The position numbers and the translations under genes were made by a program. DNA of 15,482 bases from NCBI GenBank assembly GCA_003339415.1, contig PDHQ01000570.1:1-15482 (forward strand), in the 5' to 3' direction. This DNA comes from Ophiocordyceps camponoti-saundersi (nom. inval.) (Eukaryota > Ascomycota > Sordariomycetes > Hypocreales > Ophiocordycipitaceae). This document shows, one piece after another, positions 1 to 10,289 of the stretch (positions within the stretch are counted from its first letter, which is position 1; each line of letters opens with the position of its first letter). The notes under the pieces were generated by a model, which did not search any database, was not told where the DNA came from, and saw only the letters and a list, made by a program, of their open reading frames with translations.

Positions 1-127
<127 letters not shown>

Positions 128-1640
128 TTATACGCTAGTATACCTTATATAGCTTAGAACTATCTTATATATATTCTAAAAGAGGGAAAAATTAAAAAAC
201 CTAAAGTAAAACCCTCCTTTTAAGCGTTACCTTAGCTTTAAGTTAAACCTTACTTATACTTAGTATTTTATATATTTAATAAGTTAGGTATTAACTAATA
301 ATTTAAAAGCTAATATTTCCCTTAAAATAAAACTCCGCGGTAATAAAAATACGCGTAAATTAAGTTTAGTATAGAGTTTATATAGCTTACTTATTCTCCT
401 AGCTATTATTATTATTATAAACTAAATCTTAATATTTAATTAAAATAGCTTTTATAATCTAATTTATTAAAGCTTTATTAATATAGCTTAAAAATATATA
501 AAAACTCTATAATTTTATAATAAACTTTATAATAGCTAATTTTAAAAAATAGTTAAATTATTATAATAAAGCTATAAATAAGTATAAAGTTAAAATTAAA
601 GAAGGAGGTATTATTATATTTGCTTTTTAATATTTTTACTTTAGCTATTACTAATTTCTAATTAACGCTAAAAAGGGAGAAAGGGCGGTATATTTAAAGT
701 TTTAGTTTATAAATTTTTAAAGTTAAGTAATATATATATTTTTCGCTTAATCTTATACCGCTTTTATTTTAAAATAAAGTTAACTTTACTTAAAGTAAAA
801 TTTTTAATAAAAAAAGTAATAATATAATCTTTTCCTATAAGCTAGAAAATAAATAAATTTACTTTTTATAAATAAAAAAATAAAATATTTATTATATTAT
901 AACTTTATTATATAATATTTAGTAATATATTTAAACTAGTAATATTTAAAATATTACTAAGGTAAAATTTTTAATATATATAATTTAATATTAAAAATCT
1001 TTACTAATATTATTATATTAAACTTTTATATATTTTCTAAACTTTACACTTATAGTAATATAAATATAAACTTTCTATTTTTATATTATAAGTAAACTCC
1101 GCTCCCTTTATTATTTTATAATAATAGCTAGCTATACTTAAAGTAACTTTAAGGGGGAAAGTAACGCTATATAATATAATTATAACTGCGAAAATTTTTT
1201 ACCTAAAATATAGCTTTACTCTAAATTATAATAATTTTAAACTTAAAAGTTTACTATATTTATTACCTTATTAAAAGCTAAGGTAAATATTAATAAGATT
1301 ATTTTAAAAAACGCTTTTATTTTTATATAAGTAATTATTAAATAAATAGCGAAGTTAAAAAAGGTTTAGGAAGATACCCCTCTTACTCTAACTTTATTAA
1401 TAAGTAATATTTTCTTAGCTATTATAGCTATAATTTCCTCTTTTTTTTATAGCTTTAAGGGGAGCGGAACTCCTTTAATATAAGCTATAATTATAGCTAA
1501 AATATTAGAGAAAATTATTAAAAAGTAAATTCCTAAGTAATATAAGCAATAATTTATAATTTATTTTAACTTTATAATTACTTTACTTTAAATTTAAAAC
1601 TTTAAAATAATTATAATAAATATTAACTATTATAAGGGAT
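128..1640. other. RIP-degraded AT-rich DNA, no recognised gene
   Basis: This 1.5 kb stretch is extremely AT-rich and nearly free of CpA and TpG, so it has been through RIP and was probably repetitive. I recognise no domain. The best candidate coding signal is the + strand frame of positions 1 mod 3, roughly 421-1240, where stops are only TAA/TAG and a Lys/Gly-rich run around 570-700 (including KIKEGG and NAKKGE) looks protein-like. I cannot link it to a family, and both strands contain many stops. The minus strand near 1500-1150 was also read and gave nothing definite. A surviving ACA at about 1046 is the only non-GCA CpA in the first 14.7 kb. Confidence 0.6.
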
Positions 1641-1800
1641 TCGGGCTACGCTTAAATAACTAAGTTACGTAAGGGGTGCTTAGTTAAGTCCGCGCGTATA
1701 ATAGGCGCGGGGTATATATAAGTATATATAATTAGTTAGCGCCGCGCGCGGGACGGGCGCGGGCTATATACGGACTATAACCTTAAGTATATATACCGTA
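1641..1800. other. GC-rich, CpG-rich patch upstream of the Gypsy gag frame
   Basis: This patch stands out from the AT-rich surroundings with runs such as CGCGCG and two copies of GGCGCGGG, each followed a few bases on by TATA-type sequence (about 1703 and 1757). CpG is not the preferred RIP substrate, so a segment that was originally CpG-rich keeps its GC. Its position just before the gag frame fits a 5' LTR, untranslated leader or promoter of the Gypsy element. I could not match it to the 3' flank at 6660-7190, so the LTR reading is only an inference. I see no tRNA fold in it. Confidence 0.45.
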
Positions 1801-2101
1801 TATACCTTAAAACCTTTTAAATTATTCTATATTAATAAAGTTAATTTTTTATAAATATTAAGGAGTATAGGACCTTTATAGTAAAATAATTTTAATTATA
1901 AATAACTTTAATATTTAATAAGCTATTATTACTTAGCTTTTAAAGTAGTAAGCTATTATCGCAAAGCTTTAAAGCTTTATATGCTAATAGTATTAATTTA
2001 TATAGCTCCTTAAGTAATAATAGTTATAACTTTACTATAAGCTATTACTTTTTAGATCGCTATTTAATAATAATAAGAACCTTTTTCTAATATAGCGCTC
2101 C

Positions 2102-2842
2102 CTTATATTTTATAAGCTATAAGCGGACTAGGCTTTTATTAGTATTACTTATAACTAATAAGTATTTTTATATTAATACTTATCTCTTATAATTTAAGCT
2201 AAGGTAGCCTTATTTTTTAAGTAAAGTATTAAGTATAAATATAACCTTAACTTTTTCTTAAGTTACTTTAATATTATATTTACTAACTTATATTAGCGCT
2301 AGATTACTATAACGGAGCTTAAATACCTTATATAAGGCGTTTCTAAGTTTTTCTTTAATTTCCTTATCCGCTTTAAAGCTAAGCTTACTTTAATAAATAA
2401 TACTAAATAAGCTAATAAGATTAAGGTTATACGCCTTTATTATACCCTTATATTAGCTTTTCGCTAATATTATATAAGGCGTAATATTCCCCTAACTAAG
2501 TATACTATTACTATTATAAAGATCCGCGTTATTATTATAAATATTAAGTCCTTCCGCCTTAAAAATAAAAGCTAAACGCCTTTACTTTCCGCTTCTAAGC
2601 TATTCTAAGATACCTTAATAACTAATATATACTAAATTAGCACCTAGCTATATTTTAGTAAATATAATAGCCCCCCCTTTTAAGGCTAGAATAGCCGCGG
2701 CGGTAGGATTTATTATTAAGTAACTAAGGCTAATAGCGATAAGATTATAAAGCGGCGCGCTAAGGGCCGCTACCTCCGCTATAGCGGTATTAGCTATTTC
2801 TCGCGTAAGTATAAGCTTAATCCTCCCCTACTAGCCTTTTTA
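2102..2842 (+). pseudogene. gag: Gypsy gag (capsid/nucleocapsid), RIP-degraded
   Basis: Gag packages the element RNA into virus-like particles in the cytoplasm. The frame (positions 2 mod 3) reads as a retrotransposon gag domain, for example LKYLI*GVSKFFFNFLIRF at 2315-2373, where family members have a conserved Leu/Gln...F..YL..F segment. It ends in a CCHC zinc knuckle at 2771-2812 in which spacing CX2CX4HX4C is exact but every ligand is now Tyr (codons 2771, 2780, 2795, 2810). A Gly and aromatic residue keep their usual places inside the knuckle. The start is lost: no ATG fits, and the frame can be followed weakly back to about 1900. Beyond 2842 the same frame stays plausible to about 2960, overlapping the start of pol. 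Confidence 0.82.
2771..2812 (+). other. Gag zinc knuckle with all four ligands changed to Tyr
   Basis: The peptide reads YLRYSGISYFSRKY. Positions 1, 4, 9 and 14 match the C, C, H and C of the retroviral knuckle, and the second half (G.S.F.R) matches the usual GH(F/I)xRxC pattern. TGY (Cys) and CAY (His) both become TAY (Tyr) when TpG becomes TpA or CpA becomes TpA, so RIP predicts exactly this pattern. Metal binding must be lost. Confidence 0.85.
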
Positions 2843-2860
2843 GTTTATTTTATAGATACC

Positions 2861-2871
2861 GTAAAAAAGAA
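2861..2871 (+). promoter_or_regulatory. Possible -1 frameshift site between gag and pol
   Basis: In the gag frame the codons read gtA AAA AAG (2861-2869), an exact X XXY YYZ slippery heptamer. A -1 slip here enters the pol frame (1 mod 3), which is plausible from this point on. Gypsy elements commonly use -1 shifting between gag and pol. However, RIP has altered the sequence and A-runs are common here, so the heptamer may be secondary, and I see no clear stimulatory structure downstream. Confidence 0.3.
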
Positions 2872-3699
2872 AGAAAACCTTACTTTAAACTAGGGAAATA
2901 AATCCCCCTTATATTAAGTCTCTTATAAGGGGAGGACTCTTATAATAATATTAATTATAAAATATTAAATAACTATTTTATAGATATTAGTTAAAATATA
3001 AACTCGCCTCCTTTTTTTTTTATATTTATAAATTTTACTTTTTTCGTTATTATATAAGCGAATAATAGCTATAATTATTATGCTACTATAAGCAAATCTT
3101 TTATATAGCGCTATTAGCTTAAGCGAATTCCCCTCTCTTACTTATAAGTAATTTATATTACTATATAAATATATTACTAATAGCGTATATACTTTAAGCT
3201 ATACTTATTTATTTATTATCTTATCCGCTTTATAGTTAATATTAATAGTTAATAGTTACTTATAATAGCGTATATAATTTTAAGCTTTACTTAAGACTTA
3301 ATTTTTAGCTTACCTTAGATAGTGCGTAATAATATCTTACTATATTTTAGTAAGTAGGAAATTATAATTTACTTTATTAGTAGATTAGTTATTTTATATT
3401 TTAAATTTTAGTAAGTTATTTACTTTATTATAACTATCCTTAACTTTATTTTCGCGGCCTTTATTTACTATAAATCCTAATAGCGTACTAATTACTAATT
3501 CCTTATTATTAGCTTATAAGATATCTCTCGCATTTTATATATTATAACTTTTACCTTAACTATAAGCCTCTCTTTATTTTCTAAAATATTAGATTTTGCT
3601 AACTTATTTAATAAGGAGAAAGCTAATATCTTACCCCCTTACTATAATAATTATAATTACTATATTTAACTCCGCTAAAAACTTAATAATTCCTTACCT

Positions 3700-4330
3700 T
3701 TTTTATTTTAAAGCTTATTTTATAATATACCTTATAAGTATCTTTTTAAAATTTAAAAATAGATTATTAACTTAATAGATAAAAAATAGATTTACGCTAG
3801 CTTATTATTTATAGCCGCCCCTATCTTACTTATAAAAAAGCTAGGAGGCGGGTAGCGCTTTTATATTAACTATTACGCCTTAAATAAGGTAATAGAGTAA
3901 GATTATTATCTTTTTTTATTTATTAAAAAGACGCTTTATAGCCTTTTAAGTACTTACTAGTTTATAAAACTTAATATTTATACCGCTTTCTATAAGCTTT
4001 ATATTATAAAAGGTAAAGAATACCTTATAGCTTTCTATATTTAGTTTAGTTTATTTAAATACCTTATTTACCTTTTTAGCTTTATAAGAGCGCCCGCTAT
4101 ATTTTAGCGTTATATTAATATTACTTTTAGTAACTCCTTAAGGGATTTTATTATAATATACTTAAATAATATCCTTATCTATTTAAAAGATTCTTATTTT
4201 AATTATTAGCGTAAAGTATATATTATATTCTTATATTTTTATTAAGCTAAGCTTTTCCTTAATTTTAATAAATATAACTTTACTATTTATAAAATTAAAT
4301 ATTTAAGGTTTATTATCTATATTAGTAAAA
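3700..4330 (+). other. Gypsy reverse transcriptase domain (within pol)
   Basis: Reads in order: LGGG*RFYINYYALNKV near 3841 (family: GGGxRFCVDYRALN), IKKTLYSLL with *FIKLNIYTAFYKL (family: FTKLDxRxAFHxL) at about 3920-4000, RAPAIF*RYIN near 4090 (family: GAPATFQRYIN), and IIYLNNILIYL at 4153-4185. The catalytic YLDD box is now YLNN: codons 4165 and 4168 are AAT where the enzyme needs two Asp. The first catalytic Asp of FTKLD is also Asn. The fold is unmistakable but the active site is destroyed on every acidic position I can check. Confidence 0.93.
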
Positions 4331-4439
4331 AAATATAGCTAGATTTTATTAAAGTTTTTATAATTTTAAAATAAGAGGCGCTAACTTATATCTAAAATAT
4401 ACGTAATTTTCTTAAGTTTGCTAATTTCTATTATAACTT

Positions 4440-4990
4440 TATATTTTATTTCTTAAATTTTATAGCCCCCTTAGTTAAGCTTATAAAACGTAGCGCGCTT
4501 TTCTATTAGATTAATAAATATTAGCTTATTTTTAATACGCTTAAGTTCGCGTTTATCTTTACCCTTATCCTCGCCTAGTAAGATTTAAATTATAATATTA
4601 TTATTAAAGCTAATTATTTTAGTAAAGCTATTAGTAAGTATTTTTCTTAGTTTAGCTTAGATTATATCTTTTAGCTTATTATATATTATTTTAAAAAACT
4701 TTTATTTATAAAATAAAACTATATAATTTATAATAAAGAATTTCTTATTATTATTTCTTACCTTAAAGCGTAATTTACTAAATTATATAAAGTTACCTAG
4801 CTATTTTCTATTTTTATAAATTATAAAGCTTTAAAATATTTTATTATACTTAAGGCTATAATAGAATATTAAGTATATTAGGCTAAGATACTTGCCCTTT
4901 TTAACTTCCGCCTTTAATATTATTTTAGCATATAAATATCGCGGCTTAATATACTCTCTTAGCGAGAATAAGATCGCCGCGAGATAAAAT
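4440..4990 (+). other. Gypsy RNase H domain (within pol)
   Basis: This domain degrades the RNA strand of the RNA-DNA hybrid. After a linker FANFYYNFI (4417-4443; family FxNFYRxFI) and APLVKLIK (about 4459), the frame reads IIIKANYFSKAISKYFS* at 4600-4650, corresponding to the family segment xxETDASxxAxGxxLSQ, with the catalytic Asp now Asn at 4612. It continues with YYFKKLLFIK*NYIIYNKEFLII (about 4684-4755; family FxSRKLxxxExNYxxxDKELLAI), again with D changed to N. The end reads LALFNFRL*Y (about 4891-4920; family LxxFxFxIxYRPG). Confidence 0.88.
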
Positions 4991-5340
4991 AGCGCTTTAG
5001 TTAGATTATATAGCTTATATTTATTTACTTTTTTAAGTTATAGCTAGTTTAATCTAGCTTAGCCTTATCTTAGTTTCTTATAATTATACTTTTTACTTAG
5101 GATACCTTAGCTTTTTTTTATAATAAGATTTTATAAGATTTTTAGTTAGAGGCTTCTTATACTAATTCCTTTTATTATATATATTACTAAGTAATTTAGT
5201 TAGGCGCTTAGAAATTTCCGCTAAAAGCGGGTATTTATAAATAAATTATAAATTATTTTATTTTTACTTATAAATAGCTATAATTTTAAGACTATCTTTA
5301 AGTTCTTAAGTAAAAACTTTTAATTACTATACTTATTTAA

Positions 5341-6080
5341 TAAACTTATAATTCTCTTATAATAGGATATTTTAATAAGAATATTACTTTTATATTTCTT
5401 TAACGTAAGTTTTACTAAGATAATATATTTATAAATATAGTATATTTTATTTATAATTATTATTATTATAGAGATTACCTTAATTATTAGCGCTATTAAG
5501 GGTTACTTTAGCCGCTACCTTCTCCTAAATAGTTTTAAATAACCTTTTTTATAAACTTTATAACTAAGCTACTTATTACTTTAAAATCTTAGCCTTATTT
5601 CCTAATAATTATTATAAATCGCTTATTAAAATATATTTAGCTTAAAGCTATAATATTTATAAATACTAAGTAATATATTAAGCGCTTTATCTAATATTAA
5701 TAGTAATTTTATAGCTTCCCTTATAAGTTAATTTCTAATTATAATTTTAATTAAATAAGCTATTTTTAGTTTACTTTTTACTATCTTACTAAAGTTAATA
5801 AGCTATTTTCTATAATATATTACCTTTAAACTAATAAGGGTATAAAGTATATAAACTAAGAGGTATAAGCTATTTTTTATTATATAATTTCCTTCTTATA
5901 GTTTAATTAGCTACGCTATTTACTTACTTACTAGCTTACTTTAAATAATTAAGACTTATTTATAATAAATATTAGTCTTAACTACTTACTTTATAGCTTT
6001 AATATTACTTTTCTTAACTAGCTAATAAAGGCAGCTACCCTTATCTTTTCCTTAAAAAGCTAAGCTATAATATTTACTTA
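5341..6080 (+). other. Gypsy integrase: HHCC zinc region and DDE core (within pol)
   Basis: Integrase inserts the cDNA into the chromosome. YNSLIIGYFNK at 5347-5379 corresponds to HDSPxAGHxGxxK, with both zinc His now Tyr (5347, 5368); a downstream YFIY at 5443-5454 fits the CX2C pair, also Tyr. *GLL*PLPSPK follows at 5497-5529 (family YGLLQPLPIP). The catalytic triad can be followed: ITFFINFITKL at 5542-5574 with D to N at 5554; LISNYNF at 5728-5748 with D to N at 5737; TNKGIKYIN*EV at 5830-5865 (family QTDGQTERVNQEV) with E to K at 5845. All three metal-binding acidic residues are lost. TLNN at about 5938 matches the late xxALNN motif. Confidence 0.9.
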
Positions 6081-6447
6081 TTTTCTTTATAATAATATTA
6101 AACTAATATAAGCTTTTATCGCCTAAGCTTAATAATAGTAATAAGACTCTTTAAATAAGTTTTACTAACTTATAGAATAGTTTTAAATTAGTAACTTTAT
6201 ATAGCTTAACTTTACTTATATATAGTTTAACTATTTATTTTAAAAGCTTAATTATCTTAAGGGTAAATATAAGGTAATAACTATATTAATACCGCTTATT
6301 ATTACTTTTAATATATTACTTAATATTTACCTTACTTTTTATATTAACTTTATTAAGTATATTATTAGTAACCTTTTACTATCTTAGTTATTTACTAACT
6401 TTTAGCTAAATCCCCTTTTTTATCTTTTTTATAATAACTTATTTTTT

Positions 6448-6627
6448 AATAAATATAAAGTTAAGGAAATCTTTATTATAAAAAATACTAAGACTTAGCG
6501 CTTATAAGGTAAAACGCCTTATTAATTTATCCTAATAAAATAAAAAAGTTATATTATTTTAACTTAGAAGCTACTTAATAGTTTTAAATATTATATAATA
6601 TTAAATTATTTTAAGTTTATATAAAAA
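6448..6627 (+). other. C-terminal chromodomain of the Gypsy integrase
   Basis: The frame reads NKYKVKEIFIIKNTKT*R, then YxFILIK*KSYIILT*KLLNS. This matches chromodomains of fungal chromoviruses: an opening (D/E)xYEVEEIL, a LVKW.GY stretch and then a TWEP..N.. segment. Trp codons are now stops (for example 6565, the expected TWEP position). Chromodomains bind methylated histone H3 and target new copies to heterochromatin. The spacing after the integrase and the motif order make the call fairly sure. Confidence 0.8.
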
Positions 6628-6657
6628 GATATACGCTTTTATAATAGCTTAAGGTAA

Positions 6658-7189
6658 ACTTAATTATATACTTATTTAAGCGCCCCTTATAGCTAGTTAT
6701 CCCCTTTAAGTAACTTTCCCCCTTTATTATATAAATATAATATTATTTTCCCGCCCCTTATTCCTTTTTATTTTTTATTTCCTTATTTTTCCTTTTTCTT
6801 TATATTAGCTTTAAGCTAATATTTATTTTCTCCGCCTTCTCCTTATAATCTTTTACTATAGTTAAGTAAATTAGGAGATTATTATAATGCTAGCTATAGC
6901 TTAGCGCTAATATTAACTTACGATAAATATATCCCTAAGTAAGAGAGGGCGTATTTTAAAGCTAGGAGAATATTTAATATAATACTAATAGCGAGAGTCT
7001 CGCTTATCTTACTCCTAAGCTATACGCGCTATATATAAGCGCTAATATAAACTTATTTTACTAATATATAGTAAAAAAGAAAAATAAGTATTATATATAA
7101 GCGCTAGGTAACTAAAAGCTAAGTAATATATATAAATTAATAAGGGTAATATATAATAAAGTAATAAGTAAGCTTATAACTTTTTACGA
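6658..7189. other. Non-coding stretch after Gypsy pol; possible 3' LTR
   Basis: This contains no readable protein. It begins with a pyrimidine-rich segment (about 6700-6850). At 6870-6895 a purine-rich GGAGA lies directly before TTATTATAATGC, the arrangement expected for a polypurine tract followed by an LTR starting TGTTA (the start TG would now read TA). I could not find a matching copy upstream of gag, so this stays tentative. A nested inverted repeat lies at 6960-7021. The LINE seems to begin near 7190. Confidence 0.4.
6960..7021. repeat. Nested inverted repeat with AGCGAGA/TCTCGCT core
   Basis: The inner palindrome has perfect 7-base arms, AGCGAGA at 6990-6996 and TCTCGCT at 6998-7004, around a single G. 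An outer pair, AGCTAGGAG (6960-6968) and CTCCTAAGCT (7012-7021), is complementary with one extra base. It could be a regulatory fold or LTR feature of the preceding Gypsy element. There is no U-run to suggest a bacterial-type terminator, and none is expected in a fungus. Confidence 0.6.
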
Positions 7190-8243
7190 AAACGGGATAG
7201 GACCCGTTACTTAATCTTTCGCTTTTTACTATATATTTATTACCGAGAAGGAGTTAATAGCGCCCGCGGCGGCTTCGGCTGGGGCTTAAGGGGCAGGCAA
7301 CGCGCCTATAATCGTAGATAAGAGTACGCGGGGACTAAGATAGTCCTTATAGCACCCCTAATCTAGCTAAGGATAATATAATAATAATATTAGAATAAAA
7401 GGAGAAGCGGAGTAAGTACGGGACTTTTATAACGGCGATATAAAGGAAGCTTATAATAAACTAGCTATAGTAGTGCTTATTATAGCGTTCTCTAACGCTT
7501 AGAATATTATAGTAGCTTTTAAAGCTAAACTTTATAAGAAATTTATAACCCCCTTAGACTAAAATATTACTTAATTTTTACTTAAAATTATTAAGTTAAT
7601 TAAGAAAATAATTACTTAAGTTATATAGAAAGTATTTTTATAAACTATTAGCTTTAATATTAGTTTAACTTAGCTATTATAAGCTTTTATAGCTATTACT
7701 AATAATATAGTAGTTAAACCTATTTTTAGTCGCTTTAATAGAGAAATTATTATATTTATAAAAAATATTATAATTAATATAGATACCTTATAGCTAACTT
7801 TATAAGAGATTATATAAGCTACGAATATAGCTTTAAAATATAAAGCTATATTAGCTATAAGATAACTTTTTAGTAAAAATATAATAATTATATTTTATTT
7901 AGAATATAAGAGATAAGTAAGCTTAGTTAAGTAAATCCTTATTATTTTTAATAAGGGGGCGGTTTATAGCTAGATAACCTTCTTTATTATAGTAAAAAAA
8001 GTATAAGTAAAAGCCGCTTATAGCGACTAAGATATACCCTTATAATAAATTAAAAAGTATAATAAAATTAATATCGCCTAAGTTTAAGTATTTTAGCCCT
8101 ATAATAAGGGAGCTACGTATATTTATATTATCTTAAGAATTACTAATATAATAAACGCTAATAAACTTATATAAAATAGCTTAGTTATAAATATAGAAAT
8201 CTTTTAAATAGAAGTTTATAATAATATAATATAACTTTAATAA

Positions 8244-8423
8244 TATTATTAATATTACTAATATAAGTATATAGCGAAATATTACTAAAAGTAGCTATAT
8301 TATAAAATATATATAGCTATAGCGTATTTAGAAAAAAAGAGTATATATTTAGCTTTTATTAAAATTAATATTAAGAACTATATCTTATATAAAGGGAACT
8401 ACGCCTTATAATCTTAAAATTAC
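8244..8423 (+). other. ORF1 zinc-knuckle cluster, ligands converted to Tyr
   Basis: Knuckle 1 (8244-8285) has Tyr at the four CX2CX4HX4C positions: codons 8244, 8253, 8268 and 8283, with IAK after the former His as in relatives. A second knuckle is likely at 8301-8348 (Tyr at 8301, 8310, 8325), but its last ligand is unclear. Knuckle 3 (8379-8423) reads YILYKGNYAL*S*NY, fitting CX2CX3HX6C with KGNH and the trailing W/S of Tad1 ORF1 proteins. All ligands are TAT or TAC. Confidence 0.8.
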
Positions 8424-8699
8424 TTTACCGCGAAAATATATTAAGATTAAGTATATAGTAACTATATATATTAACTTTAGAAGTTTTAAGATTACTCCTA
8501 GCTAACTTAATTTTAAATTAATAATAGCTTTACTAAAGTTTAGTTTTAGAAGTAGTTACGCGTAGCCCCGATATAGTTATAAGCTATACTCTATTTTAAT
8601 ATAAATAATAAGCTTACCCCGGCACTAAAAAAAAGCTAAGGCGGGAGCAGCGCTACCCCCGAATCTCGTAGCGGATAAGGTAATAGTAAAGCTTAGGGA

Positions 8700-8792
8700 A
8701 CTTATCCTCCCCCTTCTACCCCTTCCCCCTTTATTATACTCTCCTCCGCCCCCTCCCCCGCCCCTTTTTTCGCCCCCTCCTTTACCTTAATA
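8700..8792 (+). repeat. C-rich pyrimidine tract coding a Pro/Ser-rich ORF1 tail
   Basis: The + strand is almost all C and T here. C followed by C, T or G is a poor RIP substrate, so this former Pro/Ser-rich coding segment has kept its C content while the surroundings became AT. In the ORF1 frame it reads Pro, Ser, Ala and Phe without any stop. Confidence 0.8.
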
Positions 8793-8829
8793 TAATTATA
8801 AACTTTTACCTTCTTTACTTTTAATAAAA

Positions 8830-9640
8830 ATTAAGACCTTTTTTTAAAATATATAAAAGTATAATTATCTTATTTATATTATACTTTATAGCCTTATTAG
8901 CTATAATTTTATTTATTTATAAGAATTATAACGCGATTAATTTAAACGCCCTTCGCTTCTTAATATCTTATTATATAAACTTATAAATTTTAGTAATTAA
9001 GTAATTTTTTATATTTATAAATAACTAAACCCCTCTTTTTAAATATTTTTTACTATATTTAATATAGCTTCTATCTTTTTTTATATTATACCTTTATTAT
9101 AAATTATATTTATTTACTTACCCTTATTAGTAATCTAGTCTAGCTTTTTTTATAATATAACTTTCTTTACCTTAACTTAACCTTAATAGCTACTTTTTTA
9201 TATAGTAATTTTAACTTTTATTACCTTTTATAAGATTATTATAAAAAGTCCTCTTTTAAAGTAGCTAATTTCCTCGATCTTATAATTAGCCTCTATCTTA
9301 GACTTATTACGCCTCTAAGTAAAGTTACTTAAGAAATATATAATAAACGAACTAATATTATTAACCTAGCTTAGGCTACGCTAAACTACTAAGTAATATA
9401 CTAAAGAAATAACCTTAATTTTATTAGCTTTAACTATATTCCGTAAGTTATTTATATAAATACTAACCTCCGCTTTAATATTATATTAACTAAAATCTAG
9501 CGCTCTTTTTACTTAGATATACTCGCAGCTAAGGTATAAAACTAACTTAAGCTTAAATTATATTATACTTTTATACCTAAAAACTTAAAAAAAGTAATTA
9601 TTTTATTATATAAATAGCTAAAAATAATAGTAAAGATTAT
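8830..9640 (+). other. ORF2 endonuclease (EEP) domain, with an internal frameshift
   Basis: In frame 1 mod 3, *EL* at 8920-8931 lies in IYL*EL*RD, matching the catalytic QEPW motif (Gln and Trp to stop, Pro to Leu). In frame 0 mod 3, SNFNFYYLL* at 9204-9233 matches the GDFNxHHPxW motif (Asp to Asn, both His to Tyr, Trp to stop). Next comes FKVANFLDLIISLYLRLITP (about 9258-9317), matching the A..L..L.....L.LLTP segment. Then SFNYIP at 9426-9443 matches the SDHxP motif with Asp-His changed to Asn-Tyr. The motif order and spacing are normal for the family. Confidence 0.87.
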
Positions 9641-10289
9641 AATATTATTACGCGTTCGTATATACCTTATAATATAAAACTAGTAAAATTAAGTAATAGC
9701 GGCTATTACGGCGGCCGCTAAGTAAGCTTAAAAGTATTAAAAAGCTAACTTTACTAACTCTTATTAGTAAAACTATTAGGAAATAATAAAAGCGTAAAAA
9801 TCTATAATTAGCGTAGCCTATTATAGCGCCTAGCGTAACTTCCTTAATAATATCTTAATAAACTTAGTAATATTTTAGATAATAAAATATTAGGCCTAGC
9901 TCCGGAGCTAAGCCTTACTAAAGCTTATATATATATTAACGCTATAGAAAAGCCCCGACTTAAACTTAATATTTACTTTCTTAGATAAAGTAATCTTACT
10001 TAGCTAGTAATTTTTCCCTACTCTTACCGCCTTAGCCCCTTTTTTTACCTTAGATAAACTTTTCCCTCCTTTTTATATTAAATATTCGATTATTACCGAT
10101 AATATCTACTTTACTTTTTTCTTAATCGCCTTATAGAAGTCTGCTAGCTTTAATAAGATCTTAGTTAAGTTCCTAAAAAGATATAAACCCTTTTTTATTT
10201 AAGTTTTCTAAAAAATCTTCTAAGGCTATATTAATAATAGCTACTTTTTATTATAATTTAAAGCTTTTAATATTATAATTATTTATAAG

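Larger units (their letters stand above)
3001..6657 (+). pseudogene. pol: Gypsy pol polyprotein, RIP-degraded, one continuous frame
   Basis: This encodes the enzymes that copy and insert the element: protease, reverse transcriptase, RNase H, integrase and chromodomain. All lie in the single frame of positions 1 mod 3, about 1,200 codons without a frameshift. Nonsense codons are frequent and are only TAA or TAG, at places where relatives have Gln, Arg or Trp. The protease-like part is at about 3040-3350 (a run like SKSFI*RY.LKRIPL at 3088, then LIFSLP*IVRNNI at 3298-3336, resembling the LG.PW...N segment). A linker reads FANLFNKEKANILPP at about 3594-3638, matching the pre-RT FA..F.....LPPHR motif. 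The start is not an ATG; pol probably continued from gag by a -1 shift. The last in-frame stop I place is 6655-6657, though the original stop could differ. Confidence 0.92.
1860..6880 (+). mobile_element. Ty3/Gypsy chromovirus, RIP-inactivated
   Basis: The element has the Gypsy order gag, protease, reverse transcriptase, RNase H, integrase, chromodomain, all on the + strand. Each domain was recognised by reading the frame and matching family motifs in order. The chromodomain after the integrase places it among the chromoviruses, the common Gypsy lineage of filamentous fungi. Gag lies in the frame 2 mod 3 and pol in 1 mod 3. Pol has no detectable indel over about 3.65 kb, only C-to-T and G-to-A type damage, the expected RIP outcome. 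Both ends are uncertain: I found no pair of LTRs, no clear primer-binding site and no target-site duplication, so outer coordinates are approximate. The element cannot make any working protein. Confidence 0.9.
7245..8795 (+). pseudogene. LINE ORF1 protein (gag-like), RIP-degraded
   Basis: ORF1 proteins of Tad1-type elements bind the element RNA. The frame (0 mod 3) opens with a low-complexity Ala-rich segment (PAAASAGA, 7263-7286), then an EKELI...EAYNKLA run near 7420-7470 and a long charged region typical of these proteins. A cluster of zinc knuckles lies at 8244-8423. The C-terminus is Ser/Pro-rich (8703-8792: YPPPSTPSP, SSAPSPAPFFAPS). The frame is continuous with no visible indel. The ATG is lost, so the start is approximate. 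The stop at 8796 could be an original stop or a RIP product. Endonuclease follows from about 8830. Confidence 0.8.

Noticed and set aside
1050..1500. Pogo/Fot1-type transposase on the minus strand
   Set aside because: A short LLSPLK run resembles the family's FxPLK, but no DDE motif, proline-rich HSSHxxQPLD segment or consistent frame could be found.
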